Assembly (NCBI RefSeq): GCF_028372415.1
Contig: NC_092872.1
Location: forward strand, 552,247,205-552,311,204
Source of the DNA: Notamacropus eugenii
Lineage: Eukaryota > Chordata > Mammalia > Diprotodontia > Macropodidae
DNA length: 64,000 nt
Direction: 5' to 3'
Under the pieces are notes generated by a model. That model saw only the letters and a list, made by a program, of their open reading frames with translations, did not search any database and was not told the DNA's origin. Each line of letters starts with the position of its first letter. The first letter of the stretch is position 1. Below are positions 1 to 11,015 of this stretch, piece after piece. A program made the translations under genes and the position numbers.

Positions 1-320
1 TGTTTCTTCCTTATTTTGAGACTTCTACCAATGTTTTCTAACAAATGTCTTGCAACCCAAAATCACACTAAGTCCTACTCTGAAAAAATCCTCTTTCTAT
101 TTGATCTTGAGCAGACCAGTCTTTTATAATTTGCCTTCTCTCACAAGGATTGCAGAGAGATTTATATGAAGGGGTTAGATTAGAATATTTGATTTCTAAG
201 ACTCCTTCTGACCCTTTCATTCAATAGTCCTATATTCATAGTGACATAGATCCTACAACAGTCTATTAGAGCACATGAGTATTATATAGTCAGTCCTACA
301 AGGGACCCTAAAAATTGGTT
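1..320. other. Unassigned AT-rich sequence
   Basis: No open frame with recognisable content and no repeat I can name. Stops are frequent in all frames. Confidence 0.4.
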
Positions 321-465
321 AGTACAGCCCCATAATTTGATTAATAGAGTATGAGGGTCTAGAGAGATGGGGAGACTTCCCTGTCACCATACAGATAGTA
401 AATAGCAGAGCTGAAAGCTAAATCCAGACACTGACAAATCCAATCAACTATTCTTTCATGAAGTA
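321..465 (+). repeat. MIR/CORE-SINE-like fragment
   Basis: It follows the MIR-type pattern: a gaggaaactgag-like block, then 'agtaaatagcagagctgaaagctaaa' in degraded form, then a short pyrimidine-rich end. It is old and diverged. Confidence 0.45.
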
Positions 466-483
466 AAAATTGCTAGTCAGTTA

Positions 484-720
484 GGTGTCACAGAGAATAA
501 ATAGAGTTTTGGGCCTAGGATCAGAAATATGAATTCAAATGAATTCAATCTAGCCTACCACACTTAGTAACTGTGCAACTCTAGGCAAATCACTTAACCT
601 TCATCTGCCTCAGTCTCTTCATCTGTAAAGTTGGAATAATAATATAATTTGTTCCTCAGGTTTATTGTAAAAATCAAATGAAAAAAAAATTCAAACTGTT
701 TTGCAATCTTAAAACACTCT
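484..720 (+). repeat. tRNA-derived CORE-SINE, interrupted at its 3' part by HAL1
   Basis: The body has the usual order: 'gaattcaa' B-box-like stretch, 'aactgtgcaactctaggcaa', 'cacttaacc', 'cctcagtctcttcatctgtaa', then a tail resembling 'gcaaaccttaaagcact'. The HAL1 element begins at 721. The sequence after it (from about 4267) resumes like a SINE tail, so this SINE was the landing site. Confidence 0.7.
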
Positions 721-732
721 AGAAGGCAGAGC

Positions 733-741
733 CAAGATGGC
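733..741 (+). promoter_or_regulatory. YY1-like site at the HAL1 5' end
   Basis: CAAGATGGC lies 12 bases inside the element. In eutherian L1 a YY1 site of this sequence and position sets the transcription start. The role here is inferred from sequence and position. Confidence 0.45.
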
Positions 742-1754
742 AGAGTAAAGGCAGGGACTTGCTTGAGTGCTCTATCAAATCCCTGAAAATACCTTTAAAA
801 ATTAAATAAATTCTAGAGCAGCAGAACCAACAAAAAGATGGAGTGAAATAATTCTCCAACCCAAGACAACTTTGGAGGTCAGCAAAAAAGGTCTGCTGCA
901 CCAGAGTGAAAGTGGAACACAGTCCAGCATAGGCCCTGCCAGAGCAGACCAGGCCCAAGTAAACCCAGGACAGGCCTCAGGGTGACTGAATCACTGGCAG
1001 TAGTGGCAGTTTCCAGACCTCTTAGTCCTCAGATGTCAAACATACCATAGAAAGTCAACAGGAAAGGTCTGTCACAAATGGGTGAGACTGGAGCGCAGTC
1101 CAGCACAGGCCATGCCAGCACCATCTTGGCCCCAGCAATTCAGGAGCAGGCCTTGGGAGTTACTGAATCAATAGCAGCAGTGGTTGCTTCAAGAGCTTTC
1201 AGTCTACAGTAAGGAAATCTAACAACTGGTCAGAAGGAGATTGCAGAGGTCTTTTTGTTGGCACTAAGACAGGACTCTATTGCTTTGTTCATAGTTGGAT
1301 CTGGGTGGCAGTGCTGGGTGGCAGTCTCAGGGTGAGGAGGAACACTACCATAGCAGAGCTTGTGGTCACAGTGGAGGTGGACCCTCCTCACAGTTCCAGG
1401 GCAGAAAAGAGTGATCATGGTCCCTTACAGACCAGAGCACAACCAGGAGAGTAGTAAACATCTCTCCTTAGACTATACTACCTTGTAAAAACTGAAAACT
1501 TATAGATCCCTAGAAATATCTCTGAAAACAACTGCACAAAACACCATAAGCTTGGGACAGTGAGCTCTCCACCCTGGAAGCAGAGCCCTCCTTTAACAAA
1601 GTTAAAAATCAAGTAATAGGCTAAGAAAATGAACAAGCAATGGAAAAAAAAACTGATTATAGAAAGTTACTATGGTGACAAATAAGTTCAAAACACACAC
1701 TCAGAAGAAGACAACAAAGTCAAAGCTCCTGCTTCCAAAGCCTCCAAGAAAAGT

Positions 1755-2650
1755 GTGAATTGGTCTCAGGCCATGGAAGAGCTCAAAAAGAATTTTGAAA
1801 ATCATGTAAGAGAGGTAGAGGAAAAATCAGGAAGAGAAATGAAAATGATGCAAGAAAATCATGAAAAATTAGTCGACAGTTTAGTGAGGGAGACAGAACA
1901 AAATATCAAAGAAAATAACACCTTAAAAACAAACTAGGTCAAATGGTAAAAGAGGTCCAAAAAACCAATGAGAAGAATAATGTTTTAAAAAGCAGGATTG
2001 ACTAAACAGAAAAGGAGATCCAAAAGCTCACTGAAGAAAATAATTCCTTCAAAATTAGAATGGAGCAAATTGAAGCTATGACTTTATGAGAAATTAAGAA
2101 ATCATAAAACAAAACCAAAAGAATGAAAAATAGAAGACAATGTGAAATATCTCATTGGAAAAACCACTGACCTGGAAATATAGATTTAAATATGGTTTAA
2201 AAGGTATTGAAAGCCTGAAAACCATGATCAAAAATAGCTTTGACATCATCTTTCAAGAAGTTATCATGAGAAACTGCCCTGATACTCCAGAACCCGAGGG
2301 TAAAATAGAAATTAGGAGATTCCAAAATGAAAACTGTCATATTATAGCCAAATTTGACTTTCCAGAGAGACTTTCCAAAGAGAAAATGTTGCAAACAATC
2401 AGAAAGAAACAATTCAAATATCATGAAGCCACAACCAGAATAGCACAACATTTAGCACAATGTACCTAAAGGGATTAGAACATGATATTCTAGAGGAAAA
2501 AGGAGCTAGGATTACAACCAAGAATCACTTACTCACCAAAACTGAGTATAATCCTTCAGAGGGAAAATGAGATTTTCAAGCATTTTTGATGAAAAGACCA
2601 GAGCAAAATAGAAAATTTAGCTTTCAAATACAAGACTTAGGAGAAGTACA
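1755..2650 (+). pseudogene. L1/HAL1 ORF1 remnant
   Basis: The frame is broken. Residual pieces at 1755-1937 and 2155-2469 match the intact ORF1 at 52866-53963. They give a coiled-coil segment with an 'REVEEKSGRE' block, then the RNA-recognition part with 'NCPDTPEPEGKIEI' and the C-terminal 'RKKQFKYHEATTRIAQ'. Near 2570 the nucleotides still encode a block like 'FQAFLMKRPEQNRKF', the C-terminal end seen in the intact copy. ORF1p is an RNA-binding trimer that coats L1 RNA. Several in-frame stops and frameshifts show this copy is dead. Confidence 0.85.
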
Positions 2651-2659
2651 AAAAGGTAA

Positions 2660-4266
2660 ATAGGAAAGGGCAATCATAAGGGACTTGATAAGTTTAAGCT
2701 GTTTACATTCCTACATGAGAATATGATATTTGTAACTCCTAGAATTTTCTCATTAGGGTAGTTAGAAGGAGTATACAGAAGAGTACAGGTCTGAGTTAAA
2801 TATGAAGGAATGATATCTAAAAAAATACAATTAAGGGGCGAGAGAGGACTATACTGGGAGAAAGAAAAAGAGACACATAGAACAAGGGAAATTATCTCAC
2901 ATAAAAGAGATATGAAAAACTTTTAGAATGGAGAGGAAGAATGGGGAGGGGAGGTAGAGTGAGTGAAACTTACTCTCACCAGAATTGGCTCAAAGAAGGA
3001 ATAACATACACACACAACTGGATACAGAAATCTATTTTACCCTACAGGAAAGTAGGAGGGGAAGCACATAGGAGAAGGCTGAGGTGATTTTTGAGGAGGG
3101 AAAGGGTGAAAGGAGAGAAAGAATAGAATAAACTGGGGTGGTGGAGTGGAGGGAAATAAATTAGCAACAGTAGTTGTGAAAAAAAAATTTGAAGCAAGTT
3201 TCTCTAGTAAAGGAATCATTTCTCAAACATATAGAGAACTGAGTCAAATTTATAAAAAAAGAGGTTTTGCTCAATTGATAAATAATTCAAAAGACATGAT
3301 CAGTTTTCAGATGAAGTAATCAAAGCTATCTATAGCCATATTAAAAAAAATTACTGTAAATCACCATTGATCGGAAAAATGTAAATTAAAACAATTCTGA
3401 AGTACTGCCTCATACCTATTAGGTGGGCTAACAGGACAGAAAAGATGAATGACAAATGTTGGTGAGGATGTGAGAAAAGTGAGACGTTGATGAATTGTTG
3501 ATGAATGATGGTGAACTGATTCAACCATTCTGTAGAGCAATTTGGAACTATGTCCAAAAGGTTATAAAATTATGTCTAGACTTTGACCTAGCAATACCAT
3601 TACTAGGTCTGTGTCCCAAAAGAGATTTTAAAAAAGAAAGAAAGATAAAGGACCTATATGTGCAAAGATATTTATATCAGCTTATTTCTTGGAGCAAATA
3701 ACTATAAGTTGAGGGGCTGCCCATCAATTGGGAAATGGCTGAACAACTTGTATTATGTCATTATGATGGAATTCTATTGTCCTATAAGAAATGATGAGCA
3801 GGATGCTCTCAGAAAAACCTGGAAAGACTTACCTGGGCTGATCCAAAGTGAAATGTACTGGGTACAAGGTAACAGCAATATTGTAAGATGATCAGCTTTG
3901 AATGACTTACCTGTTCTCAAAAATACAACAATTAGAGACAATTCTGAAAGTGTTATGACAAAAAGTGTCTTCTATCCTCAGAGAAAGAACTAATGGTGCC
4001 TGCATACAGCTTGAGCATACTGTTTTTTAGTTTATTTTTCTTGAGTTTTTTGTGTATGTTTTCATTCACAAGATGACTATTATGAACATATTTTGCAAGG
4101 TTACAAATTTATAATCTATAATGAGCTTCTTGCCTTCTCAAAAATAGGTGGAATGGGGAGGGAGGAATGGAGAGAGAGAATGTGGAATTCAAAGTTCTAA
4201 AAACTAATGTTCAAAATTGGTTTTACATGTGACTGAAGGAAAATGAAAAATGAAATATTTTAAAAA
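2660..4266 (+). mobile_element. 3' region of the HAL1 element with L1 3' terminal block
   Basis: A purine-rich stretch (2800-3200) is followed by the L1 3' block also present in minus orientation at 7699-8635. Residual reading frames include 'GELIQPFCRAIWNYVQK' (about 3510-3560), 'AIPLLGLCPK' and 'GCPSIGKWLN' (about 3715-3745). The terminus is 'ttttacatgtgactgaagg...' followed by an A-rich end. Confidence 0.75.
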
Positions 4267-4317
4267 TTAAAAACTTTATAGGTGAAAGCTATGATTTTTT
4301 AAAAAAAATGCACTATT

Positions 4318-4640
4318 GTATAGCACTTCAAGGTTTGCAAAGTACTTTTTGAGTAACAAATTTGGGAGATATATAGTGCAAGAATTATTATACCCATTTT
4401 ATAAGTGAAGTAACAGAGATTTTAAGATGTTAAGTGAATTATTTGGTGTATGTATATATGTATATGCATGTATATATATATATGTGTGTATGTATCTCTA
4501 TTTGGCATATATATATGTATATATATTAATAAGTATATGAGGGAGGATTGATCCTCACAAAAGTCAAGATTTTCTAACTCTGGGTCTAGTGTTCTTTCTA
4601 ATATGCCTCCCTTACTCTCCAGTTACTGCTTTCATTCTAT
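4318..4640 (+). repeat. MIR3-like SINE split by a TA/TG-rich microsatellite
   Basis: 'tatagcacttcaaggtttgc' then 'cccattttataagtgaag' are MIR3-type landmarks. A tatatg-rich microsatellite (about 4445-4535) has expanded inside it, and the MIR3-like end resumes at about 4560. Confidence 0.5.
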
Positions 4641-5040
4641 TCCTTTCTCTTGTACTTATGTTGAGTTTTGCACATTTGCTCTTCACAAAGATTTTCTTAT
4701 TCGAAATTACCTTGAATAGCCATGTCAAGGTGAATAACCTTAACCATTATCCCTAAAAAGATCAAGTTAAGTTATGTCCACCTCAAGTTGTTTTTAACAT
4801 CTCAGGTAAGTTGGGTTAATGAGCTTTAAAGATTTTGTTTGTTTGTTTGAGAAAAGTAGTATCTTTAACACAAATGAGAGAGAATAGTAAGAAAGCAAAA
4901 TGGAAAACAAAAAGTAAAAACATGAGTGAAGGGCACATGTGCTTTGAAATGTTCTTGGTTTTTGCCCAATTCACTTTCTTGACCTATGTATATATTTATT
5001 GGCTTGCTGATTTGCTGGACCTGTTTTTATATAATAAAAA
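4641..5040. other. Unassigned sequence
   Basis: No repeat or gene recognised. An 81-aa open frame at 4835-5080 is short, has no recognisable motif and ends in a SINE, so I do not treat it as coding. Confidence 0.4.
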
Positions 5041-5230
5041 CAAATTAAAACATCACTGGATTTGGAATCTGAAAATCTGAGTCCAAATCTCAATATTTTA
5101 AAATACTTACGTGACCTTGGATAAACCATTTCCCATCAATTGGACTCTCCTTTCTTCCTTGTCAAATGATGGCATTTGCCTAGGTGGTTACTGAAATTTC
5201 TCCAAGCTATTAGTCCCGTGGATCTATGAA
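5041..5230 (+). repeat. tRNA-derived SINE fragment
   Basis: It follows the order 'ctggatttggaatctgaaaa', 'gagtccaaatct', 'gtgaccttggataaaccatt', then an 'ggactctcctttcttccttgt' block. Orientation is plus. Confidence 0.6.
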
Positions 5231-5600
5231 ATGAAATGTTCCTTAGGTCAGTGAAGCTGTAGGCATGATCTAGAGAACTCTATGACCCTGACTATTACTA
5301 GTATTTTTATTAACTTAGAGAGAAGTTGTTACTATGTTATGTTTAAATGACATTTACATGTTTTGCAGCAAATATGAGCAGAATTAATAATGGACAATAT
5401 ATCCAGTATTTTGGAAATCAGTGGTATAGTTGAAGTTGGGTAGCATGTAGTTGTTTACAAATTAAATTAGAATTTTTAAATATCACACGCGAGATGGAAG
5501 ATGAACTTTATTTGGAAAAAATATACACATGATGATTTTACTGGATAATATTACAGAAGTATTGTATATTTTGACATTGCCAATTCCCAATGCTATGGAT

Positions 5601-5603
<3 letters not shown>
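5231..5603. other. Unassigned AT-rich sequence
   Basis: No repeat or coding signal recognised. Confidence 0.4.
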
Positions 5604-5658
<55 letters not shown>

Positions 5659-5672
5659 TCTCTCTTTGTCTC
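5604..5672. repeat. (TC)n microsatellite
   Basis: A nearly pure TC run with a few interruptions at its 3' end. Confidence 0.95.
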
Positions 5673-5726
5673 TTTCTTTTTGCCTGTTTCTCTGTATTAT
5701 GTCTCTTCCATAGTCTCTGCAGCTAC

Positions 5727-5985
5727 ACATCACAGTGGATAGAGTACTGGACTTGGAACCATGAAGACTTGAGTTCAACTCTGGCCTCAGATAAAGATTA
5801 ACTGTATGACACTGGTTAAGTCTTTTAACCTCCATCTTTCTCAATGTCCTCAATTGTAAAATGGACATCATAGTAGTGCCCACCTCCCAGAGTTATTGTG
5901 AAGATCAAATGAGATGATATTTGAAAAGTGCTTAGTGCAGTACCTAGAACATAGTAGGTGCTTTATAAATGCTTGTTTTCTTCTT
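5727..5985 (+). repeat. tRNA-derived CORE-SINE, full-length type
   Basis: It has a tRNA-like head ('cagtggatagagtactgg'), B box ('gagttcaactctg'), CORE region ('tgtatgacactggttaag', 'tcaattgtaaaatgg') and a MIR-like tail ('ttattgtgaagatcaaatg', 'aggtgctttataaatgcttg'). Confidence 0.85.
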
Positions 5986-6084
5986 TTCTTCTCTCTTTCT
6001 TATAGATACCTGCTCATGGAAATTTACATGGAAAGTCAATTATGGTAACTGGGGAATATTAATGACTCTTGACTTAAATAATTG

Positions 6085-6215
6085 CTGGAGAGGTAGTGTC
6101 ATTGTGGTTAGAGAGGTGGTTTTGGGACCTGGAAGACCCAAGTTCAAACCATGGTTCTGACACATATTAACTGTGTGCCCATAGCTTAGTCACAACTTCA
6201 TAGTGCTCCTAAAGA
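6085..6215 (+). repeat. tRNA-derived SINE head fragment
   Basis: 'ttgtggttagagaggtgg...gggacctggaagacccaagt' followed by 'ctgtgtgcccatagc' matches the SINE head and the start of the core. It is truncated at the 3' end. Confidence 0.65.
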
Positions 6216-6459
6216 ACTTGTAGAAGGTGACAAGTTGCTGATCTACATGAATGCAGTTTTCAAATACTTAAATACTTATATATCATATATAATCTCAAAT
6301 AGACCTAAAGTTATCTTAAGATTTCTATGCTATGAATTACATCATTTGATTCCTAAAATATTTTAGTGAAATTTTGACTTGTCTTTGAGCATTTTTAATC
6401 TTTTTCTATATATTTTTATTCTCCTTCCTGGCACTGTTTTCACCTCTAATTCATTTTCT

Positions 6460-6625
6460 CTAGGTAAATAGGATTGTTATATTACCCCTAGGTTACTATT
6501 TACTTTTAATATATGAGAACACTGAAGCTCATGAAGGATAAGTCTTCCAAGACCATATGATTACTAAATGGTAAACCTAGGACTAGAGTCCAGGCCTTCT
6601 GGCTACTATTTCTATGTAATTTTCC
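6460..6625 (+). repeat. MIR/MIR3-like fragment
   Basis: 'tatgagaacactgaagctca' then 'accatatgattactaaatgg' and 'actagagtccaggccttct' follow the MIR order. It is old. Confidence 0.5.
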
Positions 6626-7686
6626 ACTCAGGAGGTACTGGTTTGTTTTGTTTTGTTTTTTTTTTCTGTCTCCTGTCATCTCAAGTTATTTGTGTAGAAC
6701 CTATCCTGTTTTCTCTCTGAATCTTCACTCTCATCGTCAGATTTAATCCCTGGAAGGTGCATTTTTTAAAAGTTCTAAGAGTAATCTTGAGTGGTTGGAA
6801 TTTCTAATACTTTTACTTATAAGCCCTTATCCACCATACTCCTCACTATCAATTGACCAGTTGATACCAATTAGTTTTTACAAAAGGACAAAAGTTAAAA
6901 AAAAACATTCTTCCAAACTGGGAGTGAATTCTCCCCTATATCTACACACAGTCCTTTCCCATGATAATTCAGTGACACCTCTACTATTAATGCTAGCTCT
7001 GAAACTAGCCAGAAAATTGTTTTGTCAACTCATAGCACTGGTCTTTCAGGTGATAGACCAGAAGGACGCTTCTCAAATTTTAATGTTTTGGATTAAAAGT
7101 AGGCAGAGGATATTTCCTTTTTTTTCTAAGAATGGGATACTCAATGCCCGGTCTCTTACTAAATTGGTGGGGATTGTTGTTGTTACCTTTGAGATGATTT
7201 AAATTTCATAGTTATTTCAGGTATAGAAGGAGATACATAAATATTACATTTGAAGATAGTGGTTGAAATCACAAAGTTCTATTCTTTGTGAATAGAATAT
7301 AGAGGTATAGAGGCATGGAGGTAACCTTGGTATCTTGGAAGATATGCCAAGTCTTGGCAGATTTCTCATGCCAGAGAGGCTTTCACCATGGCCCTAGTAA
7401 TAGAGCAAATCTGTTTTCTGTAGACCAGACTAACTCATCATAGAAAGTTATATCAACATCAGGCAGGTCACCTAGAAATGAAATAGATTAAAAGATGACT
7501 GAGAGGTACTACTTAGTGAAAGGAAGAAAAATGATGGCACAGGTTTTCTAGTACATTCCAAAGCAACAGGAAGCATTACTTCATAAGACATTTGATAATC
7601 ATGTATTGGAGCACTAATGGTAAGAATTTGTACAACATACTGACATCAAAATAATTGTAGCTCATGCACCAATAATAGTCGAAATA
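6626..7686. other. Unassigned sequence
   Basis: No repeat recognised. A 135-aa open frame (6795-7202, +) has no recognisable domain, no nearby promoter or splice context and ordinary AT-rich composition, so I leave it uncalled. Confidence 0.35.
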
Positions 7687-7698
7687 CCAGAGAAATTT

Positions 7699-8635
7699 AA
7701 TTTTTTTCTTCCAAATTTATTAATTTATTTGTTTTAAGTTTTCTATAATCACTTCTATAAGTTTTAAATTTTCTCCCCTTTCTCCTCTCTCTCTCCTCAA
7801 GATGTCATGCAATCTTATAGAAGCTCTCTACACATTTATTCCTATTAAACACATTTTCACATTAGTAATGTTGCATAGACAACTTATAATGAATGGGAGA
7901 AATAGTGAGAAAAACAAAACATAATAAAAGAGAAAATAGTCTGCTTCCTTCTGTGTTTCAACTCTATAGTTCTTTTTCTGGTTGTGGATGCCCTTTTGCA
8001 TCATGAATCCTTTATAAATGTTTTAGGTCCTTGCCTTGCTGAGAATGGCTAAGTCTATCAAAATCCATCATTGTACACTGTTACTGTTACTGTGTATAAT
8101 GTTCTCCTGGTTCTGCTCACTTCATTTAGCATCAGTTCATATATGTCTTTCTAGATTTTTCTAAAATCTGCTTATTTGTCACTTCTTATAGCACAATAGT
8201 ATTCTATTACATTCATATACCACAGTTCTCCAATTGATGGGCATCCCCTTGACTTCCAGTTTTGGGCTACCACAATAACAGCTTCTATAATTATGTTTGT
8301 GCATGTGGGTCCTTTCCCTATTGTTCTGATCTCTTTGGGATATAGCCCTAGAAGCAATATTGCTGGGTCAAAGAGTATGCACATTTTTAAACCCCTTTGG
8401 ACATAGTTCCAAACTGCTCTCCAGAATGGTTGGATCAGCTCACAGCTCCACCACCAATGAATTAGTGTTCCAACTCTGCCACATCTCCCAACATTTATCA
8501 CTTTCCTGTTTTGTCATGTTAGATAATCTGGTAGGTGTGATGTGGTACCTCAGAGTTGTTTTGATTTACATCTCTCTAATCAACAGTCACTTAGAGCATT
8601 TTTTCACATGATTATAGATAGCTTTAATTTCTTCC
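7699..8635 (-). mobile_element. 5'-truncated L1 3' end with target-site duplications
   Basis: In minus orientation the sequence carries the L1 3' block, with residual frame pieces 'GTLIHWWWSCELIQPFW' and 'RGCPSIGELWYMNVIEYY' (within 8172-8501). It ends at the low-coordinate side in a T run, the complement of a poly(A) tail. Perfect 12-bp direct repeats CCAGAGAAATTT flank it at 7687-7698 and 8636-8647. This is a classic target-primed insertion. Confidence 0.85.
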
Positions 8636-8674
8636 CCAGAGAAATTTTACAAAGAAATCAGTGAGGACCTCCAG

Positions 8675-8705
8675 GAAAAGGAGGAGAAGGAGAAGGAGGA
8701 GGTGG

Positions 8706-8771
<66 letters not shown>

Positions 8772-8784
8772 GACAGAGAGAGAC

Positions 8785-8815
<31 letters not shown>

Positions 8816-8826
8816 CAGAGACAGAG
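8675..8826. repeat. (GA)n / (GACAGA)n purine tract
   Basis: An AG-only tract on the plus strand for about 55 bases grades into GACAGA-type units. The overlapping Arg/Glu-rich frame is a by-product of the repeat. Confidence 0.95.
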
Positions 8827-8894
8827 AAATATTCTTTAATATCTACTCAAGGCTCTAATGGGGTTATTTATGCTGTTATATTCTCAGTCTCGGA

Positions 8895-9012
8895 AGTTAT
8901 ATTCTGTGTCTTGGATAAACATTATTTGTCCTCCAGTCCCTACAATAACCAACAAAAAGGCTTGTACACAGTGGATGTTTAATAAAAATTTCATGAATGA
9001 ATAAATGAATAT
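8895..9012 (+). repeat. L2-type LINE 3' tail
   Basis: 'ttgtacacagtggatgttta' followed by 'ataaa...tgaatgaataaatgaat' is the typical L2 3' end. Confidence 0.6.
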
Positions 9013-9239
9013 GTTCAATTGCAAGAGAACCCATACAACTCATTGGCTTGGTAAATAGCCTGTTGAAGAAATCATAGGTTATAATTACATAGTGACCATA
9101 AAATATACTCTTATGAGTATTTTTTTTTAATTTAATTGAGACTTACCTTTACTCTGTGGCAGTTAACTCAGTCTGTTCTCTTAACTGTAAAAGGTCACTT
9201 GGTATCTGAGGCTGGGAAAGTCAAAGAGATGTTTTGAAA

Positions 9240-9510
9240 ATATTTTGAATATGAAATCAAGAGACTTGGGTTTGAATCCTACTTTCAAAGCTCTCTAACT
9301 GTGTAACATTGGGAAAATCATTCAGTGTTCTTTGACCTCACTTTCTCCTTCTGTACATTGGTGTGGGGGGGGGGTCCTGCCTATATTGCCTCTGATGTCC
9401 CTTCCACCTTAAGATATAACAACCTGTGATCATTTGACTTTAGAAAAGACATTTAACCTCTCTCAACCTCAGATTTCTCCTTAGTAAAGCAAAATTTGGA
9501 CAGTTGTACA
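9240..9510 (+). repeat. tRNA-derived SINE fragments
   Basis: 'aagagacttgggtttgaatcc', 'taactgtgtaacattgggaa' and a 'cctcactttctccttctgta' block are SINE landmarks. A G10 run (about 9364-9373) sits in the tail. A second fragment ('catttaacctctctcaacct') follows at about 9440-9510. Confidence 0.6.
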
Positions 9511-9785
9511 CTACTTTGTTATGGGGAAAATATTTTACAATCCTTAATGTGCTGTAGAAATATCTTTATTAGACTGAATGATTGAAGGAGAGTAGGGAGG
9601 TAAGTAGCCTAATAAGTCTATTTAATTCCTAAACAGAACATCATGGTGAGTGCATCATTACCAGTGAAAATTTTGCCATACCCATGATTTTTTATCCTAC
9701 ATGATTCCTAAGAGTGTCTTTTCATAAATCTACTAGAGAATCCAGCAGTCTTCTGAGATTCCTCTAGACCTTTCAATATCTCATG

Positions 9786-10555
9786 GTCAAATCATGGCAT
9801 TATCTTCTTGATGTCTTGGTCCTCTTTGAGAATGAAGAACAAACCATAACCTATGAGTAGTTGGAGCTGCCCAGGGGGGACCCAACAGGGCAATTCCAGT
9901 TGACCAAGACAGCTCCTCTTCTTTCCTCTTTTCTCCTTTCCTCTCTTCAGATGAGATATCAGACCCTTACCTGAGGGTGTTCTACCTAAAGGAAGATAAA
10001 TTTTGATGGCTGAAATCTGTCTTTATATCTTACAGACTATTGACTACACTTCTTTCTTAAAGACCATACTTTAAACCTGATTCTTTCTGGTTCTCATGGT
10101 TTCTCATTGATTAGACAATAAATCCCTGCCCAAGCACCACTTAATGGTTATTTTTTTCTTGGGAGGAGGGGCGACACTGATGGCTCAGAGTGAGTGTAAA
10201 TAAAAATTGCTTCTGCTTTGGCCAGAAACCCTGAGGGTATTCCTTTCCCAACTGATTTTTTTTTTTTTAATTAAAGGGACCATTTCTTAGCTCACATACT
10301 AATCAGTCCTAATCACAGCATGGCATTGCCTCAGTCAAAGTGAAAAAATTTGGAAAGACCTTAGCTTAAAAAGGCCAAAGTCCCCCACAGTATTGTGGGT
10401 CACCTCCAGTTGTCCTGATCTGACCACTGGACCCATATGTCTCTAGAGGAAAAAGTAAGACTGGTGACTTTGCACAGCCCTCCCTCACTTCAATTCATTT
10501 GCAAGTCATGGCATCATCTTCCAGAGTCATGGCACTCTTTCAGAAAGAAGGAGAA
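9786..10555 (-). repeat. Marsupial composite interspersed repeat with similar ends
   Basis: I recognise this as a common marsupial repeat read on the minus strand. Read on the plus strand, its ends share a block of about 45 bases: 'aaatcatggcattatcttct...' near 9789 and 'aagtcatggcatcatcttcc' near 10503. The middle contains 'gagggtattcctttcccaac' and a T-rich run at 10257-10269. A plus-strand relative of its start lies at 19588-19810. I cannot assign a formal family name. Confidence 0.6.
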
Positions 10556-10794
10556 ACCACATAACCACAACCTTAAAATCTCATGGTAGCTATGCAACAT
10601 TCAGTTTGTCTATCTATATTGTTCTCTTTCTCACTGCATAACCAGCCCATCTCCCTTTCCAGTCCTAGGTTCCCTGAATCACTTTATTCAATATGACTTT
10701 TCACACATAAGTCCTAGTTGGTAATGTCCTGAAGCTAACTAATGTCTGCCATATTTTCTTCCATATTTTTTTTTTGGTTACCTGCAGTTTTTGT

Positions 10795-11015
10795 GCTTGA
10801 GAGATAAAGGATCACATGAATATGGATTTAGAGTTAGAAGAAACTTTAGAAGTTATCTAATCCAAACTATTATCACCCATCACTATTTTTCACATGAGGC
10901 AACTGAGACACAGAGAATTGCCCAGGATACTATAACTAGTATGCATCTGAGGTGGGATTTGAGCACAGGTTCTTCCAATTTTAGGTCAATGTCACACCCA
11001 ATATATCCAGTTGTC
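10795..11015 (+). repeat. MIR-like SINE
   Basis: 'tttagagttagaagaaactt', 'cacatgaggcaactgagaca', 'gaattgcccaggatac' and 'gaggtgggatttgagcacag' give the complete MIR-type order. Confidence 0.7.

Larger units (their letters stand above)
721..4266 (+). mobile_element. HAL1 (half-L1) retrotransposon, decayed, near full length
   Basis: The element opens with the L1-type 5' end (GCCAAGATGGCAGAGTA, 731-747). A 5' UTR of about 0.95 kb follows, then an ORF1 remnant (about 1755-2650) and a long 3' region that ends in an L1 3' terminus near 4266. No reverse transcriptase domain lies between ORF1 and the 3' region, which is the definition of HAL1: an L1 derivative with ORF1 but no ORF2. A tentative imperfect target duplication is TTAAAACACTCT (709-720) against TTAAAAACTTTA (4267-4278). 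The alternative is an L1 that lost ORF2 by deletion after insertion. The similar ORF1-only architecture at 51861-54653 favours HAL1. Confidence 0.75.

Noticed and set aside
5727..5800. tRNA gene-like A/B box sequences, here and in many other places
   Set aside because: They are the tRNA-derived heads of SINEs; the cores and tails follow directly.
5593..5883. Arg/Glu-rich minus frame and Ser/Leu-rich plus frame
   Set aside because: They come from the (TC)n microsatellite and a SINE.
6795..7202. 135-aa plus-strand frame
   Set aside because: No domain, no codon or splice context and AT-rich composition; one such chance frame is expected in 64 kb.
8661..8858. Arg/Glu-rich basic-acidic frame
   Set aside because: It is a translation of the GA/GACAGA tract.
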